The translations under genes and the position numbers were made by a program. A DNA stretch of 62,869 nt from JAUSNA01 sp964568885. Its GTDB lineage: Bacteria; Patescibacteriota; Microgenomatia; Levybacterales; GWA1-39-11. Positions 25,518-34,084 of this stretch are shown piece after piece; the stretch's first letter is position 1; the number at the start of each line of letters is the position of its first letter. Below the pieces are notes generated by a model. It ran no database searches. It had not been told where the DNA came from and saw nothing but the letters and a program-made list of their open reading frames with translations. Where the stretch lies: the NCBI GenBank assembly GCA_964568885.1, contig CAZMSF010000004.1:1-62869 (forward strand), read 5' to 3'.

Positions 25518-26236
25518 TCGTTGTAGGCTCCATTTCTTAAGTCATCCTCGGCTCTTTTCAACTTTTCAATAGTGCCAACATCCAAAAAATATCCAGTTTG
25601 TATGTTGGCATAAATCTTTTTTTTATCGGAAACGATTTTTGGGAAAACGTCCTTCCCAAAATCGCTGGGGATGCCGTTGGGAATGTAGTCAAAAACTTCA
25701 GGTTCGAGTATATACAAACTTGCATTTGACCAAATTTTTCCGAGCGGTAGCTTTCTTGGACGTTCCAAAAAGTCAATAATTCTGCCCATTCTATTAAAAG
25801 TTACGATGCTTTTTGGATTAGGTTTTTTATTGTCATAAACTCCGATAGTTGTAATAGCCTTTTTCTTCTTGTGAAATTCGATAAGGCTGTTGATATTTGA
25901 TTCCCTCAAAATATCACCCGCACAAACAACAAAAGTATCTTTTATTTTTCCCCTCAGCGCCGATAAGGCTCCCGCCGTTCCAAGAGGACTATTCTCACTC
26001 TCTATTATATAGGAAGTGTTAATTCCAAATTTTTTTCCATCACCAAAATATTCTTTTATTTTTTGAGGCAAATAGCAAAGAGTAAATACAAAATCCTTAT
26101 ATCCGTTTTTTTTGAATAGATTTACGGTATATTCAATTAGCGGTTTGCCGCCGACCTTTACCATAGGTTTTGGAAGGGTATTTGTAAGGGGAAGGAGTCG
26201 TTCTCCTTTTCCTCCGGCAAGAAGTATTATTTTCAC
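25514..26236 (-). CDS. hddC: Heptose 1-phosphate guanylyltransferase (HddC-like)
   Basis: 240 residues of the sugar-nucleotidyltransferase family. The N-terminal IILLAGGKGERLLPLTNTLPKPMV carries the nucleotide loop and the conserved Lys, and SPLGTAGAL plus the Asp in VVCAGDIL follow. HddC forms GDP-D-glycero-alpha-D-manno-heptose from the 1-phosphate; HldE or RmlA would be the alternatives, but there is no HldE-type fusion here and the HddA kinase in the operon points to the GDP branch. Translation is coupled to both neighbours by 4-base overlaps. Confidence 0.85.
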   Translation of the reverse strand: MKIILLAGGKGERLLPLTNTLPKPMVKVGGKPLIEYTVNLFKKNGYKDFVFTLCYLPQKIKEYFGDGKKFGINTSYIIESENSPLGTAGALSALRGKIKDTFVVCAGDILRESNINSLIEFHKKKKAITTIGVYDNKKPNPKSIVTFNRMGRIIDFLERPRKLPLGKIWSNASLYILEPEVFDYIPNGIPSDFGKDVFPKIVSDKKKIYANIQTGYFLDVGTIEKLKRAEDDLRNGAYNE

Positions 26237-26868
26237 TGTTTTAAGTATTGGTTTATGAGCTCTCTCAATCTATGGATTATTAAGTGATGTATAACTACAT
26301 GAATGCCTTCAACTTGAGGAGTTATTGTTTGTTTGTTGACTGTCGGGACGACTATGCAGGCATCTGCAGTTTGTTTCATTATGCCTCCAGTGTCACCAGC
26401 CATGCCCAAAAGTATTGCATGGTGCTTTCTTGCCAGCGCAAATGCTTTTGGTATGTTTTGCGACCATTTCCCAAACTTTGTTTCACCGGAGCCGCCATGA
26501 ACGGAGAAAGCGAAGACTATGTCACCCTTTTTAATCCAAGTCAATAATTGTTCGGAAAATATAGAATCGAATCCAATATCATTTGTCACCGCACTTGTTA
26601 GCGGCATGTTGTCGTTGAGGCACAACACCTTGAATCTTTTTTTTGCATTTTTTCCCTCAATCCCGTCAGTTGGATATTTGGCCAAATCCGCTGCAAAATG
26701 AGAAGCGGTTGATGATGAGCCACCGTTTCCCATGACAAAAACAGTTGAATTTCTCTTCCAGCCTTCAAAAAGAATGTCTACGACTTCTGCAATATCCTTA
26801 ATGGGTAAAGAGTTGAGTATTTCATTTGTTTCTTTAAGATAGTCTTTTATAAAAGGTTTGTTAGTCAT
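26233..26868 (-). CDS. gmhA: Sedoheptulose 7-phosphate isomerase (GmhA, SIS domain)
   Basis: 211 residues, normal length. The SIS-domain signature FVMGNGGSSSTASHFAADL (about 44-62) binds the sugar phosphate. TNDIGFDSIFSEQL and SVHGGSGET follow, with the C-terminal histidine helix HVVIHHLIIHRL that contributes the zinc-site residues in GmhA. It converts sedoheptulose 7-phosphate to D-glycero-D-manno-heptose 7-phosphate, the first step of both ADP- and GDP-heptose synthesis. It lies between the HddA and HddC genes. Confidence 0.9.
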   Translation of the reverse strand: MTNKPFIKDYLKETNEILNSLPIKDIAEVVDILFEGWKRNSTVFVMGNGGSSSTASHFAADLAKYPTDGIEGKNAKKRFKVLCLNDNMPLTSAVTNDIGFDSIFSEQLLTWIKKGDIVFAFSVHGGSGETKFGKWSQNIPKAFALARKHHAILLGMAGDTGGIMKQTADACIVVPTVNKQTITPQVEGIHVVIHHLIIHRLRELINQYLKQ

Positions 26869-26871
26869 AAT

Positions 26872-27858
26872 CTAAGAATTCAAAATAAGCTTGGTGCCTT
26901 CAAAATCAAAGTGGAATTTCAATTCTTCCAATCCTTCTTTTTCCAGTGCTTTTCTTATTTTTGTCTTATTTTTTTCGCAGTAGAAAAGGAAAAAACCTCC
27001 ACCCCCGGCACCCATTATTTTCCCACCTATAGCACCATTTGCTTTTGCGATATTATAGCATCTGTCAATCTTTTCATTGCTGGTATTTTTCCTTTGACGT
27101 TTTAACATCCAGTGTTTGTCAAGAAGCGTTCCGAATAGTTTTGTGTTCCCCGCTTCAAGTGCATTTTTTATTTCGTATCCGATTTTTTGTATTTCCATTA
27201 AATTGTCTATTGTTTTTTTATTTCCCTTATTAATATCTCTTTTTTGATTTGTTAACGGAATTCGTGATGTTCTTGTGATTCCCGTATAGAACATCATTAA
27301 GTTGCTTTCCAATTTCTGTATGGTTTTTGAAGATATCGCTAGCGGATATGATTGTATGCTACCTTTTTTATCTATTCTAAAACAGGTAATGCCGCCATAA
27401 GATGCGATATATTCGTCTTGCTTGCCGGAAGGATTTTTTAATTTGTTAATATTAATGTCGCAAGCAAATTTTGCAAGAGCTTCCTTTGTTATCTTTTTTT
27501 TGTTCATAACCAATAACGCATGCACCAATCCTACCGTAAAGCTTCCGGATGAGCCCAGTCCCGTACTTGAAGGTAAGTCACCGATAGAAGCTATTTCTAG
27601 ACCTCTCTTCGTAGGTATTTTTAGATATTTAAGTGAAGCTTTTATAATAGGGTGGGTAATTTGTGAGATATTAGATACTTCCTCTATTTGTGAATGTCCA
27701 AGCCGTATGCCTTTTAGCGGCCTATGCTTGACAGCAACATAAATGTAATAATCTAATGATGCACTGATAAAAAAGGAGCCGTATTTCTCATAGAAACTTG
27801 GTAGGTCTGTTCCACCGCCCCCTAAAGGAATTCTTAAAGGGGTTCTGGTTATTATCAT
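26872..27858 (-). CDS. hddA: D-glycero-alpha-D-manno-heptose 7-phosphate kinase (HddA, GHMP)
   Basis: 328 residues of the GHMP kinase family. The N-terminal IITRTPLRIPLGGGGTDLPSF is the usual HddA opening, the ATP loop is GDLPSSTGLGSSGSF (about 93-107), and the C-terminal GAGGGGFFLFY closes the active site. HddA phosphorylates the anomeric position to give the 1,7-bisphosphate, in the GDP-heptose route known from S-layer glycans and O-antigens. Fucokinase-like relatives look similar, but the gmhA/gmhB/hddC company settles it. It is the first gene of the operon and has a consensus promoter upstream. Confidence 0.9.
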   Translation of the reverse strand: MIITRTPLRIPLGGGGTDLPSFYEKYGSFFISASLDYYIYVAVKHRPLKGIRLGHSQIEEVSNISQITHPIIKASLKYLKIPTKRGLEIASIGDLPSSTGLGSSGSFTVGLVHALLVMNKKKITKEALAKFACDININKLKNPSGKQDEYIASYGGITCFRIDKKGSIQSYPLAISSKTIQKLESNLMMFYTGITRTSRIPLTNQKRDINKGNKKTIDNLMEIQKIGYEIKNALEAGNTKLFGTLLDKHWMLKRQRKNTSNEKIDRCYNIAKANGAIGGKIMGAGGGGFFLFYCEKNKTKIRKALEKEGLEELKFHFDFEGTKLILNS

Positions 27859-27875
27859 AGGTAATTTTGAAATAC

Positions 27876-27904
27876 ATTCTACAAACAGTACTATGCATTG
27901 TCAA
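27876..27904 (-). promoter_or_regulatory. Promoter TTGACA-17-TAGAAT of the heptose operon
   Basis: On the minus strand TTGACA (27904-27899) and TAGAAT (27881-27876) have 17-base spacing. The transcript would start about 10 bases before the hddA ATG and probably covers hddA, gmhA, hddC, gmhB, the methyltransferase and perhaps transaldolase and flippase. No Shine-Dalgarno sequence is seen before hddA. Confidence 0.7.
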
Positions 27905-27986
27905 TTTGACTCGAGCTATCTTGATTTAAGTAATTCAGTTTTAATTATGATGTTTTTTTGTATAATGTGTTACGTGTTATTTGGCT

Positions 27987-28682
27987 ATGCAAATTCCTTT
28001 TCATCACAAAGTTTATAGAAAGCTTGTCTATACTTTCCATTTGTGGGACTCTTTTCCTGTCGCTGAACACTTGACGAAAGAGGAAAGAAATGTTCTCGAT
28101 CTTAATATAATGAAGGAAATAGATGGGTGGTTAACAACCAAGGAGGCGATAGCTCTTTTTCGAATCGCAAAGAGATTAAAAAGAAAATGTACAATAGTCG
28201 AAATTGGCACCTGGAAAGGAAAAAGTACATTTGTCTTAGCAAAAGGGTTGGGTTCTAAAGGGGAAATTATATGTATTGACCCTTTTGATGCAACAGCACC
28301 ATTTGATAAAGCATCCGAGAAAACTTACAAAAGTAAAACTAGCAAAACTTCATTGTTCCTACAATTTAAAAGAAAGATGGTTAAATTGAAGGTATGGAAT
28401 AAGATAACACCTTTCAAAGGGTATTCAAGCGAGTATAATTCCAAAAGAGCAATCGACTTTCTTTTTATCGACGGTGATCATTCAAAGAAAGGATGTATGT
28501 TTGATTTTGCAAAATTTTCACCACTTATAAAAAAAGGGGGGTTTATTGGATTTCATGATTATAATGAAAACAGGAAAAAATTTGGTGTCACGCAAACCGT
28601 AGATCTGTGTGTCGCTGATAATAATGAGTATAAATATGTTGGACTGTATGATTCCCTTTGGGTTGCACAAAAGGTTAGTTAG
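27987..28682 (+). CDS. SAM-dependent methyltransferase (Methyltransf_24 type)
   Basis: 231 residues from the ATG at 27987; a TTG at 27981 is in frame but less likely. The SAM-binding motif is TIVEIGTWKGKSTFVLAKGL (about 68-87), followed by IICIDPFDATAP and FLFIDGDHSKKG, where the Asp and His are typical of the Methyltransf_24 (CmcI/cephalosporin hydroxylase-like) group. GFIGFHDYNE completes the domain. It probably O-methylates a sugar. It has TATAAT 20 bases upstream and ends by overlapping the convergent SGNH gene by 8 bases. Confidence 0.82.
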   Translation: MQIPFHHKVYRKLVYTFHLWDSFPVAEHLTKEERNVLDLNIMKEIDGWLTTKEAIALFRIAKRLKRKCTIVEIGTWKGKSTFVLAKGLGSKGEIICIDPFDATAPFDKASEKTYKSKTSKTSLFLQFKRKMVKLKVWNKITPFKGYSSEYNSKRAIDFLFIDGDHSKKGCMFDFAKFSPLIKKGGFIGFHDYNENRKKFGVTQTVDLCVADNNEYKYVGLYDSLWVAQKVS

Positions 28683-30048
28683 CCCCGCTCATGCGTTCGG
28701 TAACAAGAGGAGAGTTGATTATTTCTTCAAATAACGCATTTGCCACTATTTCATTTCCGGGGGCATTGTAAAAATGCACATCGTCAGAAAAGTATGTTTT
28801 GGTTTTTGGCAATTTTGATTCCAAATCAACAAAGCGGATATTATTCTCTTCGGCAACTGATTTACTGACCCTGTTAAAGGTATCTATATTTTTTATGATG
28901 GATGAAAGTGAGGGATAGGTATTGTTTGATTTACATAGCCACTGTATATCCCAGTATTGTTTTTTATCAATTCGTACATTGTATAAATATGGTTGATTGG
29001 CCATTATGAGCTGGATATCGTCGGCTCTAATAACATTAACAGTTTCTTGAATATTTCTTTTATACTCATTCAGGCTCGGAAAATTCATGTCTATGGGTTT
29101 TCCATCCGGTTTTATTAGCTGCTTGTTTGACAATAGAGTCCTATTGAGTAAGTCAGAAAAAAGTGAGGTTTTTAAGAGGTGAAATAAAAAATCTACCGAT
29201 ATTAACGAAACTATAGGTTTTGGAGAATAATAGTAGGAAACCATATTATGAAGAGGCCCGAGCAGATGAGAATAGTCTGGCTTGTATGGTCCCTTCGTGA
29301 ATTGGGGTGGGGTACACGAAGCAGTCATGTCGTTTATTCCATGCCACATAATAATAAGATCGGGCTTGAAATCTCTAATATTGAAGAGATATTGAATTAG
29401 TGAATGTTCACTGGTATATCCATCCGCGCCGGCATTGAGAACTTCTATCCTTAAGTCTTTATAGTATTTATTGAGCCTGTTTTCTAAAAGTTTAGCGAAG
29501 GTTTTCTCATAGGGTGTTTTTTTGTTTAGGACTGTGGAACCGCCAAGTATAAATATTCGGTAAACATTTGAGTTCTTTGTTTTCTTTATTTCCTCTCCTC
29601 TAAAACCATACGAATTTATGTGAAAATTAGCAAATCTGCTATTATCCGTTTTATTATTTTGATGCTGTAGAAAAGGATGGAGATTATCAATTGTATAATT
29701 AGAGTACTCTGATTGGTCTATTGGGGTTCCAAATTTGACACTTTTCATTCTCAAAAATAGTTCAAGAGGCAGTAAAAAAAGAAACACACAAATAAATAAT
29801 AAGATGAAAATCTTATTCAGTGGGGTAAAGGAATATTTTTTTTTAGCAAAAGTAATAATTGTAGTCTTTGATAAGTAGGATAGTAATTTTATATATGGAA
29901 CAAAAAGAATCAGCAGTATGACAAGAAGCAGAAAATATTTAACTGTGTATTTGTCAAATATCTCCTTGTGAGAAGAAGTGTGAAAAACCAATCCGAAGAA
30001 CAAAATTACATAGAGATAACCCATAACAAACGATACAGTTTTTTTCAT
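28675..30048 (-). CDS. Membrane-anchored SGNH hydrolase, paralogue 2 of 3
   Basis: 457 residues. Three hydrophobic helices (about 5-22, 36-58 and 77-98) are followed by the SGNH domain. Ser171 in LGGSTV, Asn239 in GIND, and Asp422 with His425 in SDDVH are the expected active-site residues. The loop HTSSHKEIFDKY, the motif NLHPFLQ, the NSYGFRGEEIKK segment, the SCTPP pair and PDYSHLLG are shared with the proteins at 1138-2523 and 34085-35434. It is the last gene of a minus-strand run with a methyltransferase (2-base gap) and a GT17 protein, so a role in modifying the sugar they build or a related one is likely. Confidence 0.85.
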   Translation of the reverse strand: MKKTVSFVMGYLYVILFFGLVFHTSSHKEIFDKYTVKYFLLLVILLILFVPYIKLLSYLSKTTIITFAKKKYSFTPLNKIFILLFICVFLFLLPLELFLRMKSVKFGTPIDQSEYSNYTIDNLHPFLQHQNNKTDNSRFANFHINSYGFRGEEIKKTKNSNVYRIFILGGSTVLNKKTPYEKTFAKLLENRLNKYYKDLRIEVLNAGADGYTSEHSLIQYLFNIRDFKPDLIIMWHGINDMTASCTPPQFTKGPYKPDYSHLLGPLHNMVSYYYSPKPIVSLISVDFLFHLLKTSLFSDLLNRTLLSNKQLIKPDGKPIDMNFPSLNEYKRNIQETVNVIRADDIQLIMANQPYLYNVRIDKKQYWDIQWLCKSNNTYPSLSSIIKNIDTFNRVSKSVAEENNIRFVDLESKLPKTKTYFSDDVHFYNAPGNEIVANALFEEIINSPLVTERMSGAN

Positions 30049-30050
30049 AT

Positions 30051-30971
30051 CTACCTCTTTTGAATATATGCTTCAATCATTGACCCATTCATTCTGACAT
30101 TAAGAACTCTGTACGCTAGTTCTCTGAATACATTTTCAAATAAATATTTTCTCACCTTTTGAGTGAGTCGAGGTTTTTGTTTTTTACTAATGAAATTTTT
30201 AACATTTGGATTTATGTCGCTTATGTTTACGGAGTTTTGTTTGGTGCGCTTTACTTTAATCGCCCTATATGCTATTCCCGCGTCTTCAGGATAGCCATAT
30301 GAATGTATCTTGACCAGTTTGAAGCCTGAATTTTCTATAAATTTAGTAAGTGTTGCCGGCGAAAAATAAAGTAAGTGGTTAGGTGGTGAAAGATAATTGA
30401 AATCTTTTCCAAGTACCCGAGCTAAAAAGCTTGTGATATTTGGTGTTGATATGCATGCGATTCCATCATTTTTTAACAGTTTGGAAATCTTAATTAGGAC
30501 AGGGCGGGGGTCTGCAAAATGTTCAATGACTTGGCTTAGGATAATTGTGTCAAATTTATTGTTCGTTTCAAAATCCAATATCCCTTTCCTAGTTATTTTA
30601 AGTTTCAATTTTTTCTCAGCATGAGCAAGAGGAATTGGGGCTATTTCAATGCCTTGGGTTTTCCATCCCTGCTTTCTCGCCTCGTCGAGAAGAAAACCGG
30701 CGCCTGCCCCCATATCGAGTAGGGTTCCTTTTTTGTGTTTAATCTTTTTGATGTTGCTTAATATTCTTTTTGCATCCCTTCTTATTAATTTTTCGTTTGC
30801 GAAACCTTCCTCATACGTGAATTTGTTATATAATTTTTGGAGCTCTGCGTTGGTTGGTAAAGGGTATGTAAATATGAAATGACACGAGCTGCACTTAAGT
30901 ATTGAATATCCATTTAATTTATATAACTTTTTGTTTTTTCTCCCATCACAAATAATGCATCTCTTTTCCAT
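30051..30971 (-). CDS. SAM methyltransferase with N-terminal zinc ribbon
   Basis: 306 residues. The N-terminus has two CxxC pairs (CIIC at 5-8 and CSSC at 27-30) that should bind zinc. The Methyltransf_23 domain follows with LLDMGAGAGFLLDEARKQG (about 84-102), GIEIAP and ILSQVIEHFADP. Proteins of this layout are common in O-antigen and capsule clusters, where they methylate sugars or glycan ends. It lies 8 bases after the GT17 stop and 2 bases before the SGNH start, so the three genes are one unit. Confidence 0.85.
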   Translation of the reverse strand: MEKRCIICDGRKNKKLYKLNGYSILKCSSCHFIFTYPLPTNAELQKLYNKFTYEEGFANEKLIRRDAKRILSNIKKIKHKKGTLLDMGAGAGFLLDEARKQGWKTQGIEIAPIPLAHAEKKLKLKITRKGILDFETNNKFDTIILSQVIEHFADPRPVLIKISKLLKNDGIACISTPNITSFLARVLGKDFNYLSPPNHLLYFSPATLTKFIENSGFKLVKIHSYGYPEDAGIAYRAIKVKRTKQNSVNISDINPNVKNFISKKQKPRLTQKVRKYLFENVFRELAYRVLNVRMNGSMIEAYIQKR

Positions 30972-30979
30972 AAAAAACG

Positions 30980-31936
30980 TTACCCATTAATAACTCCCAT
31001 TGTGGGAACAGCGTTTTGATTAATTTTTGTTTGTTTCCCAGTCTTAATGGGTTTTGCTCTGAGTGAGCGAAAAAAGATTCTGGCTAAGTGCTTCAACTCC
31101 AGAAAAAAGAGGTGCTGTTTTTTAAAAAGACTTCTTTTGTCTTCGGGCAAGAGCATGCTGGAATACTTATTCCTATTATTCTGGATATATATTGGCAGTT
31201 CCTCAATTTCAATAAATCCAAATTTATCACCATGGTTGAATGCATCCTTTCTTTCAATAATTGACTGCAGAATTTTCTCTTTCGTATTGTAGTTATTGTT
31301 GTTGTATTCCTGGTGTGTTCCTGTTGCTATTTTATCCCGTATTCTTTGAAGACCTCCCATATAGGAAAAATGCCACCCTCCATTTTTAATAAGAACATCA
31401 TTGTAGCTATGTCTAATTATGTAGGCGTCAAAATATTTCTTGAAATTTTTATACTTTATCATTTTGGTTCCCACCCACTTATGATTAGTTGATGCAAGGT
31501 TTAAGAAATAGTAAAAAAATCTCTGTTCAAAAGCTTTAAGATTGCCCGGTTTTTCTTTGTATTCAAGAATTTTTTTTGGATCCGGAATTTCATCGAGATT
31601 TGAAATAAGAATCGTGTCATTTGGCTTTGAGTGAATTAAACCCCGCTTTGCTGCTGCCATTAGATAATGTTCAATAAACCATGGGTTAGAAACATTTGGG
31701 GTATCTTCAACAATAACATGTATGATTTTGTCTTTGAATTTTTGGAATCTTTTCTGGTTTCTTTTAAAATAAAGAGGCTTTGGTTGGTTAGTATAGGTTA
31801 CGGTGCTTTCGATAAGAACGAATTTATCAACAACCTCATCAAGTATGCCAAGTCTTACTTCTAATAATTCCAATTCATTATAGAATGTAAAACAATCATA
31901 AATTTTATTTTTCGTAGTTATGTGCTTATTAGGCAT
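30980..31936 (-). CDS. GT17-like glycosyltransferase
   Basis: 318 residues. The segment IYDCFTFYNELELLEVRLGIL and then DKFVLIESTVTYTNQPKPL match the GT17 family, whose named members are beta-1,4-N-acetylglucosaminyltransferases acting on mannose. ILISNLDEIPDP contains the Asp-rich donor site, and GGWHFSYMGG is the conserved C-terminal motif. There is no membrane helix, so it is cytosolic or peripheral. The exact sugar is unknown. A promoter with TTGACA lies upstream at 31978-32006. Confidence 0.83.
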   Translation of the reverse strand: MPNKHITTKNKIYDCFTFYNELELLEVRLGILDEVVDKFVLIESTVTYTNQPKPLYFKRNQKRFQKFKDKIIHVIVEDTPNVSNPWFIEHYLMAAAKRGLIHSKPNDTILISNLDEIPDPKKILEYKEKPGNLKAFEQRFFYYFLNLASTNHKWVGTKMIKYKNFKKYFDAYIIRHSYNDVLIKNGGWHFSYMGGLQRIRDKIATGTHQEYNNNNYNTKEKILQSIIERKDAFNHGDKFGFIEIEELPIYIQNNRNKYSSMLLPEDKRSLFKKQHLFFLELKHLARIFFRSLRAKPIKTGKQTKINQNAVPTMGVING

Positions 31937-31977
31937 TTCTGATAGGTGGAATTATTGATGCGAACAATGCTTGCGTA

Positions 31978-32006
31978 AGTTTATGATATTATATCGAGGC
32001 TGTCAA
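31978..32006 (-). promoter_or_regulatory. Promoter TTGACA-17-TAAACT for the GT17 operon
   Basis: On the minus strand TTGACA (32006-32001) and TAAACT (31983-31978) are 17 bases apart. A start about 7 bases on gives a leader of roughly 35 bases before the ATG at 31936. Confidence 0.5.
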
Positions 32007-32046
32007 TATAAAATAGTGGCTATTGCAACCACTTATTTAAAGAAAT

Positions 32047-32949
32047 ATGAACAATAAAAAAATCAGTTGCATAATACTTAATTGGAATGGCAAGCAGTAT
32101 CTTAAAGATTGCTTGGACTCTGTCCTCAGCAGTTCTTATAAAAATTTAAAAGTAATAGTCGTAGATAACGCTTCTACTGATGGCTCAAGTGAATTTATTA
32201 AGAACAATTACAAAAAAGTCGTGGTAATTGAAAATAAAACAAATCTGGGATGGACAGGAGGGAACAATAAGGGAATAAAATATGCTTTAGGAAAAAAGAC
32301 AGATTTTATTTTTATTCTTAACAATGACACACAAATCGACAAAAAATGCATAGAAGAATTAGCGAAAGAGATTGACGAGAAAGACGAAATCGGGATCGTG
32401 GGACCCAAAATATTTTTGAAAGTAAATGGTAAAAAAACTAACCGTATCTCATTTGCCGGTGGGAAATTTAAACCAAACCGATATTTCGGAGTGCATATTG
32501 GTAATAACAAACTTGATAGCAAGGCATATGGCAAGGTGAAGCAAACGGAATTTGTTACCGGTGCAGCGATAATGATAAAAAATGAAGTTTTTAAGAAGGT
32601 GGGGTTATTTGATGACAAGTACTTTATCTATTACGATGAAGCAGATTTTTGCATGCGGGCAAGAAAGAAGGGGTATAAGATTTTTTATGTGCCAACAGCT
32701 CATGTCTATCATGATTTTTCCGGAACTGTTGAGCTAAATTCTCCATTCCAAAATTATTACACGACTCGCAATCATTATCTTTTTGTGGAGAAAAACGCCC
32801 CGCAAAGCGTGAAGATTCGAGAGTTTTTAAGAACGCCAAAGACTGCTTACGAATTTTTCAAAAGCAAGGACAGGAATATAAAGAAATACTCGCTTCTTGG
32901 AATAAGAGATTACTATTTAAGAAGGTTCGGAAAGCGTACGTATTGGTAG
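32047..32949 (+). CDS. GT2 family glycosyltransferase (rhamnosyltransferase-like)
   Basis: 300 residues. The start SCIILNWNGKQYLKDCLDSVL, then VVDNASTDGS and NLGWTGGNNKGIKYAL, is the WbbL/RfbF rhamnosyltransferase-like pattern. The metal motif is LNNDTQ and the acceptor motif is YYDEADFCMRARKKGY. Cytosolic enzymes of this group transfer rhamnose or similar sugars to lipid-linked glycans. The Lys/Arg-rich C-terminus may bind the membrane. It starts a plus-strand run of five genes that reaches 40244. Confidence 0.87.
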   Translation: MNNKKISCIILNWNGKQYLKDCLDSVLSSSYKNLKVIVVDNASTDGSSEFIKNNYKKVVVIENKTNLGWTGGNNKGIKYALGKKTDFIFILNNDTQIDKKCIEELAKEIDEKDEIGIVGPKIFLKVNGKKTNRISFAGGKFKPNRYFGVHIGNNKLDSKAYGKVKQTEFVTGAAIMIKNEVFKKVGLFDDKYFIYYDEADFCMRARKKGYKIFYVPTAHVYHDFSGTVELNSPFQNYYTTRNHYLFVEKNAPQSVKIREFLRTPKTAYEFFKSKDRNIKKYSLLGIRDYYLRRFGKRTYW

Positions 32950-32952
32950 GGT

Positions 32953-34062
32953 ATGAAAATTGCTGTATTTCATGAACTGCCCCTTGGTGGTGCAAGAAGA
33001 GTTGCGAATGATTTTTCCAAAGAGTTAAAAAAAAGACATCAGATTGATGGATATATTGTAGGTAGTGAGAAGAATGCGATGGAAAAAGAATGCTACACGA
33101 AGATGTATTTTTATAAGTTTATAACAAAAAATTGGAGTGGTCATAATTGGAAGGCAAAATTATACAAGGATACATTTGAGCTTTACAATCTCTATAAATT
33201 GCACAAAAAAATTGCCGCTGATATTGACAAGAAAAAATATGACGTTGTTATAGTGCACCCTTCGAAATTTACGCAAGCCCCGTTTGTTTTGCGTTTTTTA
33301 ATGACTAACAAAATATATTATGCCCATGAAGCGTACAGGATAATGTATGAGGAGCATTTTCGCATAAGAAATTCAGGAAATCTTTTAAAAGACTTATACG
33401 AATTTCTTTCCAGAAAAATAAAAAAAACAATTGATGCTACCAACTTGGCAAATGCCCCAACGATTTTTGTTAATTCGGAGAATACAAAGAGGAATATTTT
33501 CAGATTTTACTCACGAAAAAGTACTATTTGTTATCCAGGCATCGATACGGCATTTTTCAAACTACAAAAGGTTAAAAAAGCAATTGATGTGTTATTTATC
33601 GGCTCAACAACGGATAACACCGATGGGTTTTTCGATCTAAAAAATGCGATTGATATCATAAAGAAAAAAATCAAACTGGAAGTTGTCGGAGGCGGAGAAA
33701 AATGGATAGATGATAAGAGACTCCGGTTATTGTACGCACAGTCAAAAATGGTATTCTGCGGAGCTCACAATGAGCCGTTTGGTCTAATACCTCTGGAGGC
33801 AATACTAAGCGGAAGTTATGTTGTTGCGCTTAATGAAGGGGGATATAAAGAAACCTACATAAAAGGCAAAACAATATTGGTGGAGAGAAAAACAGAAGCA
33901 ATTGCCAATGCAATTCAGAAGGTGCTGAAACGAAAAAGCCCACATATAAATAGTACGATGAACACTCGGATCTGGAGTCTTACTGTGCGAACCAAGATGC
34001 TTGAGAGTGAAATAAAAAATGCTCTAAAAATTCGGAAAAATTTTAGGAAAACCGATAAGTAG
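32953..34062 (+). CDS. GT4 family glycosyltransferase
   Basis: 369 residues, GT-B fold. The N-terminal domain starts KIAVFHELPLGGARRVANDFSKEL; a helical insert near 100-160 contains the YYAHEAYR segment. The C-terminal domain has the junction IGSTTDNTDGF and the donor-site motif CGAHNEPFGLIPLEAILSGSYVVA, in which Glu at the first and last positions of EPFGLIPLE is the GT4 hallmark. It starts 3 bases after the GT2 stop, so the two are probably translated from one message and act in sequence. Confidence 0.87.
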   Translation: MKIAVFHELPLGGARRVANDFSKELKKRHQIDGYIVGSEKNAMEKECYTKMYFYKFITKNWSGHNWKAKLYKDTFELYNLYKLHKKIAADIDKKKYDVVIVHPSKFTQAPFVLRFLMTNKIYYAHEAYRIMYEEHFRIRNSGNLLKDLYEFLSRKIKKTIDATNLANAPTIFVNSENTKRNIFRFYSRKSTICYPGIDTAFFKLQKVKKAIDVLFIGSTTDNTDGFFDLKNAIDIIKKKIKLEVVGGGEKWIDDKRLRLLYAQSKMVFCGAHNEPFGLIPLEAILSGSYVVALNEGGYKETYIKGKTILVERKTEAIANAIQKVLKRKSPHINSTMNTRIWSLTVRTKMLESEIKNALKIRKNFRKTDK

Positions 34063-34066
34063 TATA

Positions 34067-34075
34067 TGCTATAAT
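34067..34075 (+). promoter_or_regulatory. Extended -10 element before SGNH paralogue 3
   Basis: TGC followed by TATAAT is an extended -10 that ends 9 bases before the ATG at 34085. No -35 and no Shine-Dalgarno sequence are evident. Confidence 0.5.
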
Positions 34076-34084
34076 TCGGAATAA

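Noticed and set aside
32020..32040. Hairpin AGTGG-N9-CCACT before the GT2 gene
   Set aside because: Only 5 bp with an imperfect extension and a long loop; it could be chance.
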